From a virus, in IMG/VR virus record IMGVR_UViG_3300030389_002358, positions 1 through 63,852 of that record: DNA of 63,852 bases. One strand, written 5' to 3'. The translations under genes and the position numbers were made by a program. This document shows, one piece after another, positions 58,127 through 63,852 of the stretch (position 1 is its first letter; every line of letters starts with the position of its first letter). The notes below the pieces were generated by a model. The model saw only the letters and a program-made list of their open reading frames with translations, had not been told where the DNA came from and ran no database searches.

Positions 58127-59095
58127 ATGGGATTATTTGACAAGCGTATAGCATATAAACCTTTTGAGTACCCTGAGTATTATAACGAGGGTTGGTTGAA
58201 ACAAGCTCAAGCATTTTGGTTACACACTGAAATACCTATGTCAGGTGATGTAAAAGACTGGAACGAAAAATTAACTAACGCAGAAAAAAATTTAGTTGGT
58301 AATATACTGCTAGGTTTTGCGCAAACTGAATGCGCTGTATCAGACTATTGGACACAAAAAGTAGTATCATGGTTTCCTAAACATGAGATACAACAAATGG
58401 CAATGATGTTTGGTAGTCAAGAAACAATACACGCTGTAGCGTATAGCTATTTAAACGAAACATTAGGCCTTGAAAACTTTGAAGCGTTTTTACACGAACC
58501 TGCAACAGCAGAACGTTTTGATAATTTAGTTTCATATGATGGTACAGATCCTATAGAAATAGGTAGATCACTTGCTATATTTTCTGCGTTTGCAGAAGGT
58601 GTTAGTTTATATTCTGCTTTTGCTGTATTGTATAGTTTTCAAATGAGAAACTTATTAAAAGGTATAGGCCAACAAATGAAATGGTCTGTTAGAGATGAAA
58701 GTCTACACTCACGTATGGGTTGTAGATTATTTAGACATATGTGTGAAGAAAAAGACTTTTTAAAAGAGTCATGTAAACCACATATTGTAGAAGCAGCACA
58801 CGTGATGCATGATGCTGAAATGAAATACATAGATAAGATGTTTGAAGCTGGAGACATTGAAGGCTTAAAATCTTATGACTTAAAACAATTTATAAAGAAA
58901 AGATTAAATGAAAAACTGGTGGAGCTTGGGTACGAAGAGCTCTCGAAAGAATTTAAATACGACAAAGGAGCCGCAAAAGAGCTTAGTTGGTTTTATCATC
59001 TTACTGGTGGTCATACCCATACTGACTTTTTTGCTATTAGGCCTACAGACTATAGCAAAGCAAATGAAGGAGAAGACTTCGAAAATATCTGGTAA
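58127..59095 (+). CDS. nrdB: ribonucleotide reductase class I beta subunit
   Basis: 322 residues with the complete class I diiron set: Glu68 (TECAVSDYW), Glu99 and His102 (SQETIHAVAY, with the radical Tyr106), Glu157 (FAEGVSLY), and Glu191/His194 (RDESLHSRMG). The C-terminal peptide EDFENIW is the docking tail for NrdA. It generates the tyrosyl radical for deoxynucleotide synthesis. Upstream of nrdA with a five-base gap, which suggests co-expression. Confidence 0.93.
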   Translation: MGLFDKRIAYKPFEYPEYYNEGWLKQAQAFWLHTEIPMSGDVKDWNEKLTNAEKNLVGNILLGFAQTECAVSDYWTQKVVSWFPKHEIQQMAMMFGSQETIHAVAYSYLNETLGLENFEAFLHEPATAERFDNLVSYDGTDPIEIGRSLAIFSAFAEGVSLYSAFAVLYSFQMRNLLKGIGQQMKWSVRDESLHSRMGCRLFRHMCEEKDFLKESCKPHIVEAAHVMHDAEMKYIDKMFEAGDIEGLKSYDLKQFIKKRLNEKLVELGYEELSKEFKYDKGAAKELSWFYHLTGGHTHTDFFAIRPTDYSKANEGEDFENIW

Positions 59096-59100
59096 ATAAT

Positions 59101-60822
59101 ATGTGGAGTAATAGATGGAAAAAAGGCGTTGATTACCCAGAGTGGGCAGACGCTGAAGTGTATAAAAAAACTATAACTGGTGGTTATCTATATAACGGAG
59201 AAACACCTCGTGAAGCGTATGAACGTGTGGCAACAACAGTTGCAAGGCGTTTAAGGAAGCCAGAAATGGCTGATACATTTTTTGATTATATTTGGAAAGG
59301 TTGGTTGTGTTTAGCATCACCTGTATTGTCAAACACTGGCACAGAAAGAGGTTTGCCCATATCTTGTTTTGGCATTGATGTTGCTGATAGTATATTAGAT
59401 ATAGGTACCAAAAACCTAGAGATGATGTTACTAGCTAAACATGGTGGTGGTGTTGGTATTGGTATAAATCAAATAAGGCCAGCGGGCGCTGAGATTACAA
59501 TGAACGGTACGTCAGATGGCGTTGTACCTTTTTGTAAGATATATGACTCAACTATACTAGCTACTAATCAAGGGGCTGTAAGAAGAGGCGCTGCATCAGT
59601 TAATTTAAATATAGATCACAAAGACTGGGAAGACTGGTTAGAAATAAGGGAACCTAAAGGTGACGTTAATAGACAATCATTAAACCTACATCAATGTACT
59701 ATAATAGGTGATAAGTTTATGCGTAAACTTAGAGACGGTGATAAAGTTGCAAGGCGTAAATGGGGTAAATTACTTCAGAAACGTAAAGCAACTGGTGAGC
59801 CTTATATAATGTTTAAAGGTAATGTTAACAAACAAAACCCTAGCATGTATAAGGATAATGCTTTGAAAGTGTTTATGACAAACATATGTTCAGAGATAGT
59901 ATTACATACAGATGAAAACCATAGTTTTGTTTGTTGTTTATCTAGTTTAAATCTAGCTAAATATCACGAGTGGAAAGACTCAAACTTAATATATGATAGT
60001 GTATGGTTTTTAGATGGAGTATTAGAGGAATTTATACAAAAAGCAAAAAATAGGAGAGGATTTGAAAACGCTGTAAGGTTTGCAGAAAAAGGTAGAGCAC
60101 TTGGTTTAGGTGTTTTAGGTTGGCATACTTATTTACAACAAAAAGGTTTTCCTTTTGAAGGCTTATTAGCACAATATGAAACAAGAAGAATATTTAGTCA
60201 AATTAAAATTGAAAGCGAAAGAGCTAGCATGGCACTTGCAGAAGCGTTTGGTGAACCGTTATGGTGCGTGGGCACCGGATTTCGTAATAGCCATCTTCGT
60301 GCTATTGCACCTACCGTTTCTAATTCAAAGCTTGCTGGTAATATTAGTCCAGGAATCGAGCCTTGGGCGGCTAATGTATTTACGGACCAAAGCGCGAAAG
60401 GTACGTTCATACGCAAAAATCCTACTCTTGTTAAAGAACTGGAGAAACATAATTTAAATACTAAAAAAATATGGGATCAAATTTTGCAGGACGGTGGTTC
60501 AATACAAGGTGTAAAACAATTAGACAACGTTACATGCGGAGAGCACGATACACCTATAAAAGACGTATACAAAACATTTAAGGAAATAAATCAACTAGAA
60601 TTAGTTAATCAAGCTGGTATAAGACAACAGTATATAGATCAGTCTGTTAGTTTAAATTTAGCTTTTCCTTCACAAGCAGATCCTAAATGGATAAATAAAG
60701 TACATTTAGAGGCTTGGAAAAAAGGTATTAAGACTTTGTATTATATGCGTACCGAGTCGGTACTTAGAGGAGATATAGCTGAAACAGCTATGAGTGAAGA
60801 TTGTTTAAGTTGTGATGGATAA
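59101..60822 (+). CDS. nrdA: ribonucleotide reductase class I alpha subunit (no ATP-cone)
   Basis: 573 residues, against 761 in E. coli. Catalytic residues: Cys89 (LPISCFG), Asn261, Cys263 and Glu265 (TNICSEIV), the Cys pair near 278-279, Tyr547-Tyr548 (LYYMRTES), and the C-terminal CLSC (568-571) that passes electrons. It lacks the N-terminal ATP-cone, so allosteric activity control would be absent, as in many phage enzymes. Ends just before the bidirectional terminator. No phage thioredoxin or glutaredoxin is visible. Confidence 0.93.
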   Translation: MWSNRWKKGVDYPEWADAEVYKKTITGGYLYNGETPREAYERVATTVARRLRKPEMADTFFDYIWKGWLCLASPVLSNTGTERGLPISCFGIDVADSILDIGTKNLEMMLLAKHGGGVGIGINQIRPAGAEITMNGTSDGVVPFCKIYDSTILATNQGAVRRGAASVNLNIDHKDWEDWLEIREPKGDVNRQSLNLHQCTIIGDKFMRKLRDGDKVARRKWGKLLQKRKATGEPYIMFKGNVNKQNPSMYKDNALKVFMTNICSEIVLHTDENHSFVCCLSSLNLAKYHEWKDSNLIYDSVWFLDGVLEEFIQKAKNRRGFENAVRFAEKGRALGLGVLGWHTYLQQKGFPFEGLLAQYETRRIFSQIKIESERASMALAEAFGEPLWCVGTGFRNSHLRAIAPTVSNSKLAGNISPGIEPWAANVFTDQSAKGTFIRKNPTLVKELEKHNLNTKKIWDQILQDGGSIQGVKQLDNVTCGEHDTPIKDVYKTFKEINQLELVNQAGIRQQYIDQSVSLNLAFPSQADPKWINKVHLEAWKKGIKTLYYMRTESVLRGDIAETAMSEDCLSCDG

Positions 60823-60826
60823 AAAT

Positions 60827-60846
60827 AGGGGCGTAAGCCCCTTTTT
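60827..60846. terminator. bidirectional Rho-independent terminator
   Basis: AGGGGC (60827-60832) and GCCCCT (60837-60842) form a 6-bp stem with loop GTAA. T-run 60842-60846 follows on the plus strand and a run of A (60821-60825) gives T on the minus strand. It separates nrdA (ends 60822) from the convergent small gene (60850). Confidence 0.88.
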
Positions 60847-60849
60847 ATA

Positions 60850-61167
60850 TTATTCGTTTTTCCAAATAATATAATTACTGTTACGCCAAAATTCATTTGT
60901 ATTTCTAGCATCAATAATAACAGATGGTTTATCTATAAAAAAACCACTGTCTTCTACTGCTTTTTGTAAAGCATAAAAATCTACGTAATGATCTTTTTTA
61001 AAATTTATTTCAAATGTTGTTTTTTCAATATCAGCATTTACACTTTCTACGAAGTATACTTTTTCAACAGACTTTTGAATACTGAAAGAGCACATACTGC
61101 AAGTTAATCCTATAACTTTTAATGTTATGCTATTTAAAGCTAAAGCTAGTATAAATAATTTAATCAT
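60850..61167 (-). CDS. secreted HMA-domain (heavy-metal-associated) protein
   Basis: 105 residues. A hydrophobic N-terminus (about 1-16) suggests a signal peptide or anchor. Then GLTCSMC with Cys23 and Cys26 and the beta-alpha-beta pattern of the HMA fold follow (about 16-78, ending ALQKAVEDSGFFID). A C-terminal extension has WRNSNYIIWKNE. HMA domains bind copper or zinc. A phage gene of this type may buffer metal or feed a host metal system. Unusual next to nucleotide genes, but in a separate minus-strand cluster. Confidence 0.7.
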   Translation of the reverse strand: MIKLFILALALNSITLKVIGLTCSMCSFSIQKSVEKVYFVESVNADIEKTTFEINFKKDHYVDFYALQKAVEDSGFFIDKPSVIIDARNTNEFWRNSNYIIWKNE

Positions 61168-61172
61168 AGTTT

Positions 61173-61427
61173 TTATTTAGCGCCACAAGGTTTACCATTA
61201 GCTATATTAACCCATCTTTCTTTTTGAAACCAATCACGTAGCGTTGCACCTTTTTTACGAGCGCCTTTTACATTTGATTTACTAGATCTTTTATATTTTC
61301 CTTGAGCAGCAGCCGTGCGCTTAGCACGTATAACTTTTTGCCTTTCAGCCTTGCTCATGCTTTTATATTTAGCGTATGGTAAGCACACTTTTTTTGTGCC
61401 ACCACCTTTTATTTTACTTTTTGGCAT
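61173..61427 (-). CDS. lysine-rich small phage protein with RDWF motif
   Basis: From ATG 61427 the protein has 84 residues (MPKSKIKGGGTKKVCLPYAK...). The C-terminal line GATLRDWFQKERWVNIANG with a final GKPCGAK resembles small basic proteins of marine phages and giant viruses (DUF6321-like). Strongly positive charge suggests nucleic-acid or virion association. A longer frame with an N-terminal extension is open to 61487 but overlaps the neighbouring gene. Confidence 0.5.
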   Translation of the reverse strand: MPKSKIKGGGTKKVCLPYAKYKSMSKAERQKVIRAKRTAAAQGKYKRSSKSNVKGARKKGATLRDWFQKERWVNIANGKPCGAK

Positions 61428-61566
61428 GAACTTTTTGCATTTTAAAGTTAAACGATAAACTAGCTCCTTTGTGTGGCTTGTAACCACCTTTAGGGTTTTT
61501 CATTAATTTAGGTGCACCAGATCTTTGCTTCATCCAGTGATAACCTTTTGGTGCTTTTACTTTCAT
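61414..61566 (-). CDS. small basic phage protein (50 aa)
   Basis: MKVKAPKGYHWMKQRSGAPK..., with PHKGASLSFNFKMQKVHAKK at the end, is a pattern I know from marine phages (HWMK ... HKGASL ... QK). It overlaps the RDWF gene by 14 bases. Function not known. Confidence 0.55.
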   Translation of the reverse strand: MKVKAPKGYHWMKQRSGAPKLMKNPKGGYKPHKGASLSFNFKMQKVHAKK

Positions 61567-61572
61567 GTTGTT

Positions 61573-61932
61573 TTATTTTTTAGTTTTGTGTATAGCTTCT
61601 TTTTCCCATGGTAAATCTCTTCTTTTTGTGTCTATTTTACTTGTAGGTATTGTTATAGTTTCTGAGTTTCTACCAGGTTTCCATTTATATCTTAGGCTAT
61701 TAAAATCTAATCTACCTTCTTCCATTTGTTTTTTATGTACTTTCTCGTGCCTTATAGTATCAGACATTTGTTTTGGTGTTATATTTTTATTTACGTGTAT
61801 TATTTTAGATTCGTTTATATAACCAAAGTGTCTATTACTAGGCATATCAACCAGCTTTATAACGTTGTCTAACTTATTAGAAGTTGGATGTAGATTTAAC
61901 AAACGGTTAAATGATTTTAATTTAAAAGCCAT
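61573..61932 (-). CDS. minimal HExxH protein, possible zinc metallopeptidase
   Basis: 119 residues. HEKVH at 62-66 is the zinc motif, with the downstream acidic LPWEKEA (residues 108-114) as possible third-ligand region. The rest is basic. It is close to small zincin-like proteins found near phage and secretion loci. Without a structure it could be an inactive or unrelated HExxH. Overlaps the upstream small gene by one base. Confidence 0.5.
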   Translation of the reverse strand: MAFKLKSFNRLLNLHPTSNKLDNVIKLVDMPSNRHFGYINESKIIHVNKNITPKQMSDTIRHEKVHKKQMEEGRLDFNSLRYKWKPGRNSETITIPTSKIDTKRRDLPWEKEAIHKTKK

Positions 61933-62039
61933 TATTTCCTTCTTATTCTACCTCGTACTCTACGTCTACCTGAAACACAGTGACTTAAAGGTAGTAAAAT
62001 ACTTAGTATATTTTTATTTTTTTTTGTTTTTTTAATCAT
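61932..62039 (-). CDS. very small basic peptide (35 aa)
   Basis: MIKKTKKNKNILSILLPLSH..., with an Arg-rich end (SGRRRVRGRIRRK). Its start overlaps the previous stop (TAATG) and its stop overlaps the next start (TAATG), so it fits between two genes with no space lost. The poly-T region behind it is AT-rich. Confidence 0.35.
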   Translation of the reverse strand: MIKKTKKNKNILSILLPLSHCVSGRRRVRGRIRRK

Positions 62040-62281
62040 TACTTTTTCTTTAATCTTTTTACTGCTTTATTTCTAGCACACTTCATTTTAGCAGCGTAGC
62101 TAGGGTTACGCTTTCTGTTAAATACTATTTGTTGATTTAAACTACCAACAATTTTTCTTACGTTTCCTTTTCTTGACTTTATCATCCAGCTAGCTAAAGC
62201 AGAACAAGATAAACTTTTCATCTTACCTTTAGCATCTGGAGCGTCAGAGTCTTTCCATGTAGGTCTTTTATGTTTTGCCAT
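62039..62281 (-). CDS. lysine-rich small phage protein (80 aa)
   Basis: MAKHKRPTWKDSDAPDAKGK..., with three Cys (LSCSAL, MKCARN) and a basic C-terminus, in a run of similar small basic proteins. Overlaps the start of its upstream neighbour by 14 bases. Similar proteins occur in marine phages, function unknown. Confidence 0.5.
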   Translation of the reverse strand: MAKHKRPTWKDSDAPDAKGKMKSLSCSALASWMIKSRKGNVRKIVGSLNQQIVFNRKRNPSYAAKMKCARNKAVKRLKKK

Positions 62282-62549
62282 GTTTTCTTTTTAATGCTAG
62301 TTTACATCTTTTAGCTATACGAGCTTGTTCTCTTTTGCCCGCAACTTTAGATCTTTGTTCAACAACAGTTAGTATCTGTATTTTTCTAGCATATGGTTTA
62401 CTTATACGTTTTACTTTTGCACACGTAGCTCTTGCGTCAGCTGGTGTTGCGAACTTTATACTAACAGTATCTTTAGGGTTTTCATCTGTATATAATCTTC
62501 TACCACTACCCTTAGGTTTTTTACCCGTGCCTTTTACTGGATCTGGCAT
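62268..62549 (-). CDS. basic small phage protein (93 aa)
   Basis: MPDPVKGTGKKPKGSGRRLY... and later VSIKFATPADARATCAKV, KPYARKIQIL, then KRCKLALKRKHG. This is a phage protein type known to me in marine phages and algal viruses. It may bind nucleic acid. Overlaps the next genes at both ends. Confidence 0.55.
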   Translation of the reverse strand: MPDPVKGTGKKPKGSGRRLYTDENPKDTVSIKFATPADARATCAKVKRISKPYARKIQILTVVEQRSKVAGKREQARIAKRCKLALKRKHGKT

Positions 62550-62686
62550 TACTTTTTAGATTTACCCATTTTACCTGGACCACCAGCTTTAGTACATCTT
62601 ACGCCCCAACCAGAAGCATAAGCGCTAGGCCATACCTTAAATTTTCTTTTTGCTGCAGCTTTACAAGCTGGACTAATTTTTCCCAT
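62549..62686 (-). CDS. small basic protein with WPSAYASG motif (45 aa)
   Basis: MGKISPACKAAAKRKFKVWP..., with FKVWPSAYASGWGVRC, is a short conserved phage motif (DUF5872-like). Two Cys and many Lys. Its start overlaps the stop of the membrane-protein gene and its stop overlaps the next start. Confidence 0.5.
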   Translation of the reverse strand: MGKISPACKAAAKRKFKVWPSAYASGWGVRCTKAGGPGKMGKSKK

Positions 62687-62901
62687 TACTTTTTAATTTT
62701 CTCAAATGAACTTATACCAAAGCAGCCTAATGTAACCCATACAAATGAGTTATAAACTACTTCGTTTATTATTAAATCTTTGTCTGCTATAAGACTTGTC
62801 ATTAAGTCAGCTATAGCAAAACAAACCATTACTACAAATGAAATAAAACCAACTAGGTTTTTTTCATTAATATCGTTTTTATCCTTAAACAATGCCCACA
62901 T
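62686..62901 (-). CDS. small membrane protein, holin-like (71 aa)
   Basis: From the ATG at 62901 (MWALFKDKND...), two hydrophobic segments (FISFVVMVCFAIADLM and FVWVTLGCFGIS) are separated by a polar loop, with a Lys-rich end. Longer starts at 62913 or 62925 are possible. It might be a holin or antiholin in the small-protein cluster. Confidence 0.5.
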   Translation of the reverse strand: MWALFKDKNDINEKNLVGFISFVVMVCFAIADLMTSLIADKDLIINEVVYNSFVWVTLGCFGISSFEKIKK

Positions 62902-62902
62902 A

Positions 62903-62980
62903 TTACCAATCATTTTTAAACGCATCGTATAAAAAATAAAATATACAAAACGCTACTATTAAAACTATTATACTAACCAT
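62903..62980 (-). CDS. single-pass membrane micropeptide (25 aa)
   Basis: MVSIIVLIVAFCIFYFLYDA... is one hydrophobic helix, starting just after the overlap with the 56-aa gene's stop (62973-62975). Its stop TAA (62903-62905) is two bases before the ATG of the next membrane protein. Such micropeptides are plausible in this phage but not provable. Confidence 0.3.
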   Translation of the reverse strand: MVSIIVLIVAFCIFYFLYDAFKNDW

Positions 62981-63143
62981 TTTTTCTGTAGGGAAATAAA
63001 GCATTCATTGCTTTACGTCTACCCTCACAGCCACAAGGTATGTTCAAACCTTCAGAAACTCTTTCTACCATGTTTTTTATACCTGTCTTTGTTGTAAAAT
63101 TTTCTATCGAGTCGCCTAAACCCTTTGGATTTTTTCTTATCAT
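62973..63143 (-). CDS. conserved phage small protein with CGC motif (56 aa)
   Basis: MIRKNPKGLGDSIENFTTKT..., with IPCGCEGRRKAMNALFPYRKNG. I know this pattern (GLGD...F.....G...V ... CGC...R...LN..FPY) from many Bacteroidota phages near the tail or lysis genes. The Cys-Gly-Cys could bind metal. Function unknown. Confidence 0.6.
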   Translation of the reverse strand: MIRKNPKGLGDSIENFTTKTGIKNMVERVSEGLNIPCGCEGRRKAMNALFPYRKNG

Positions 63144-63148
63144 AATAT

Positions 63149-63445
63149 TTAATATTTACCTCTTACACCTTTAGGACTTGATTTTTTACTACCACCGCTA
63201 CCTGCCCATAAGTTTTTACAAGCCCAGTATCTAGCTGTTAATTTATCTTTAGCTTGACTACATTTATGTCTAGCTCTAAAACTTTTTCTTGCCGCTGCAG
63301 AATAATTATGACCATAGCCCTTCGCGCCAAAATGTATTAATCTTTTTTTACCACCCGCACAAGCAAGTACCATACGTTTTTTACCAGCCTTTGTTGAGCT
63401 ACGTACTTGGTTGCATTTCATTTTTGATGTATCTACTCTTGCCAT
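63149..63445 (-). CDS. basic small phage protein (98 aa) with RARHKC motif
   Basis: From ATG 63445 (MARVDTSKMKCNQVRS...), 98 residues. SFRARHKCSQAKDKLTARYWAC is the core of a known small protein of marine phages. Two conserved Cys and strong positive charge. It begins one base after the lipoprotein gene stop, which argues for this start over 63466. Confidence 0.6.
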   Translation of the reverse strand: MARVDTSKMKCNQVRSSTKAGKKRMVLACAGGKKRLIHFGAKGYGHNYSAAARKSFRARHKCSQAKDKLTARYWACKNLWAGSGGSKKSSPKGVRGKY

Positions 63446-63446
63446 G

Positions 63447-63852
63447 TTAATTAACTTTTTTACCACCAGATCTAGCTGGATTACTTGCTACAGGAGCACC
63501 ACTACCACCTGTTGTATTACCACCATAACTTTGCGTTCCTGATGAACTACCTACACTTATTGGAGCACTATTATTAACGTTTGGATACGGTGTTATTTGT
63601 CCATACGTTCCGTTAGCTCTACCATGGTATCTCCACCTATCATTATAATATCTGTAGTCATAATGATGATCATAACCTGGCACGTAAAACCTATTATCTT
63701 GCCACCTAACAAAATCATAACCAACTACGTTATACATGCGTTGTGGTTGTATATCTTGTATTCTTATTTTAACAGTGTCACCCATTTCAGTTAATGCTAG
63801 AACGTGAGTAACCATAACCTGGTTACCTCTGTATAAAAGGTCTGAACAGCTT
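63447..63852 (-). CDS. phage lipoprotein, C-terminal part (joins the left contig end)
   Basis: The gene has no start inside this window end: the frame is open to the right edge, and the lipobox part is at 1-242. A shorter internal Met at 63815 gives 122 residues but loses the lipobox. The C-terminal half is Gly/Ser/Asn/Tyr-rich. The duplicated part 63691-63852 matches 1-162. Confidence 0.75.
   Translation of the reverse strand, partial: SCSDLLYRGNQVMVTHVLALTEMGDTVKIRIQDIQPQRMYNVVGYDFVRWQDNRFYVPGYDHHYDYRYYNDRWRYHGRANGTYGQITPYPNVNNSAPISVGSSSGTQSYGGNTTGGSGAPVASNPARSGGKKVN
63691..63852. repeat. right copy of the terminal redundancy
   Basis: Equals 1-162 with mismatches at 63768, 63774 and 63822. 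Joining the two copies restores one continuous lipoprotein gene and gives a unique genome of about 63.69 kb. Confidence 0.9.

Overview
The window is an AT-rich, gene-dense tailed-phage genome (Caudoviricetes) that is essentially complete and circular or circularly permuted. Its first 162 bases recur at the end (63691-63852) with three mismatches, and one lipoprotein gene is split by the contig ends, so the unique genome is about 63.69 kb. A Bacteroidota host, probably a marine flavobacterium, is inferred from three things: near absence of Shine-Dalgarno sequences, low GC, and many small proteins of kinds I recognise from flavobacterial and marine phages. The capsid and tail gene order (TerS-like, TerL with a KNRRSGFS-type Walker A, ~800-aa portal, acidic scaffold, major capsid protein, connector/ring proteins, a >1000-aa hub-type protein, internal virion proteins, one giant virion protein) suggests a podovirus-like virion related to Cellulophaga or crAss-like groups. 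No similarity search was possible.

Layout. (1) Minus strand, 43.9 kb down to 0.2 kb: a small leader gene, groEL then groES, a winged-helix-like protein, small genes, a 3TM-type holin candidate, an 11.7-kb fibre gene with an S74 auto-chaperone, small structural genes, a GroES-like structural-module protein, packaging and capsid genes, tail genes, ejection-type proteins, a 2413-residue polyvalent protein, then lysis-type genes with an M15 endolysin. (2) 43.88-44.39 kb: a divergent control region with TACA(N)4TGTA operator-like repeats, an inverted repeat and a GC palindrome. (3) Plus strand, 44.2-60.8 kb: early and replication genes. First come many tiny overlapping genes punctuated by a fixed-spacing sequence element and structured RNAs. 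Then follow DNA ligase, an RlpA-like protein, an HTH protein, a sigma-70 family factor, ERF annealase, RecE-like exonuclease, SSB, primase-helicase, a thymidylate synthase/dCMP hydroxymethylase family enzyme carrying Asp at the dUMP-selecting Asn position, a GIY-YIG/MazG fusion, a second MazG-like protein, a DUF1064-like nuclease, and NrdB and NrdA. (4) A bidirectional terminator at 60.83 kb separates this from a minus-strand cluster (60.85-63.85 kb) of a secreted HMA-domain protein, a minimal HExxH protein, small lysine-rich proteins, small membrane proteins and the lipoprotein.

How it may work together. The early region would make nucleotides (RNR, dCMP-directed enzyme, MazG proteins) and recombination-replication proteins, while borrowing the host DNA polymerase, since none is visible. 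The sigma factor could redirect transcription, possibly to the late minus strand. The GroEL/GroES pair may fold the large structural proteins. The points most worth following are the repeated early element, the tRNA-like T-arm RNAs with a neighbouring structured RNA, the predicted dCMP-modifying enzyme, the reversed groEL-groES pair, and the giant virion protein combining zincin-like, HAD-like and possibly sigma-region-2-like segments.
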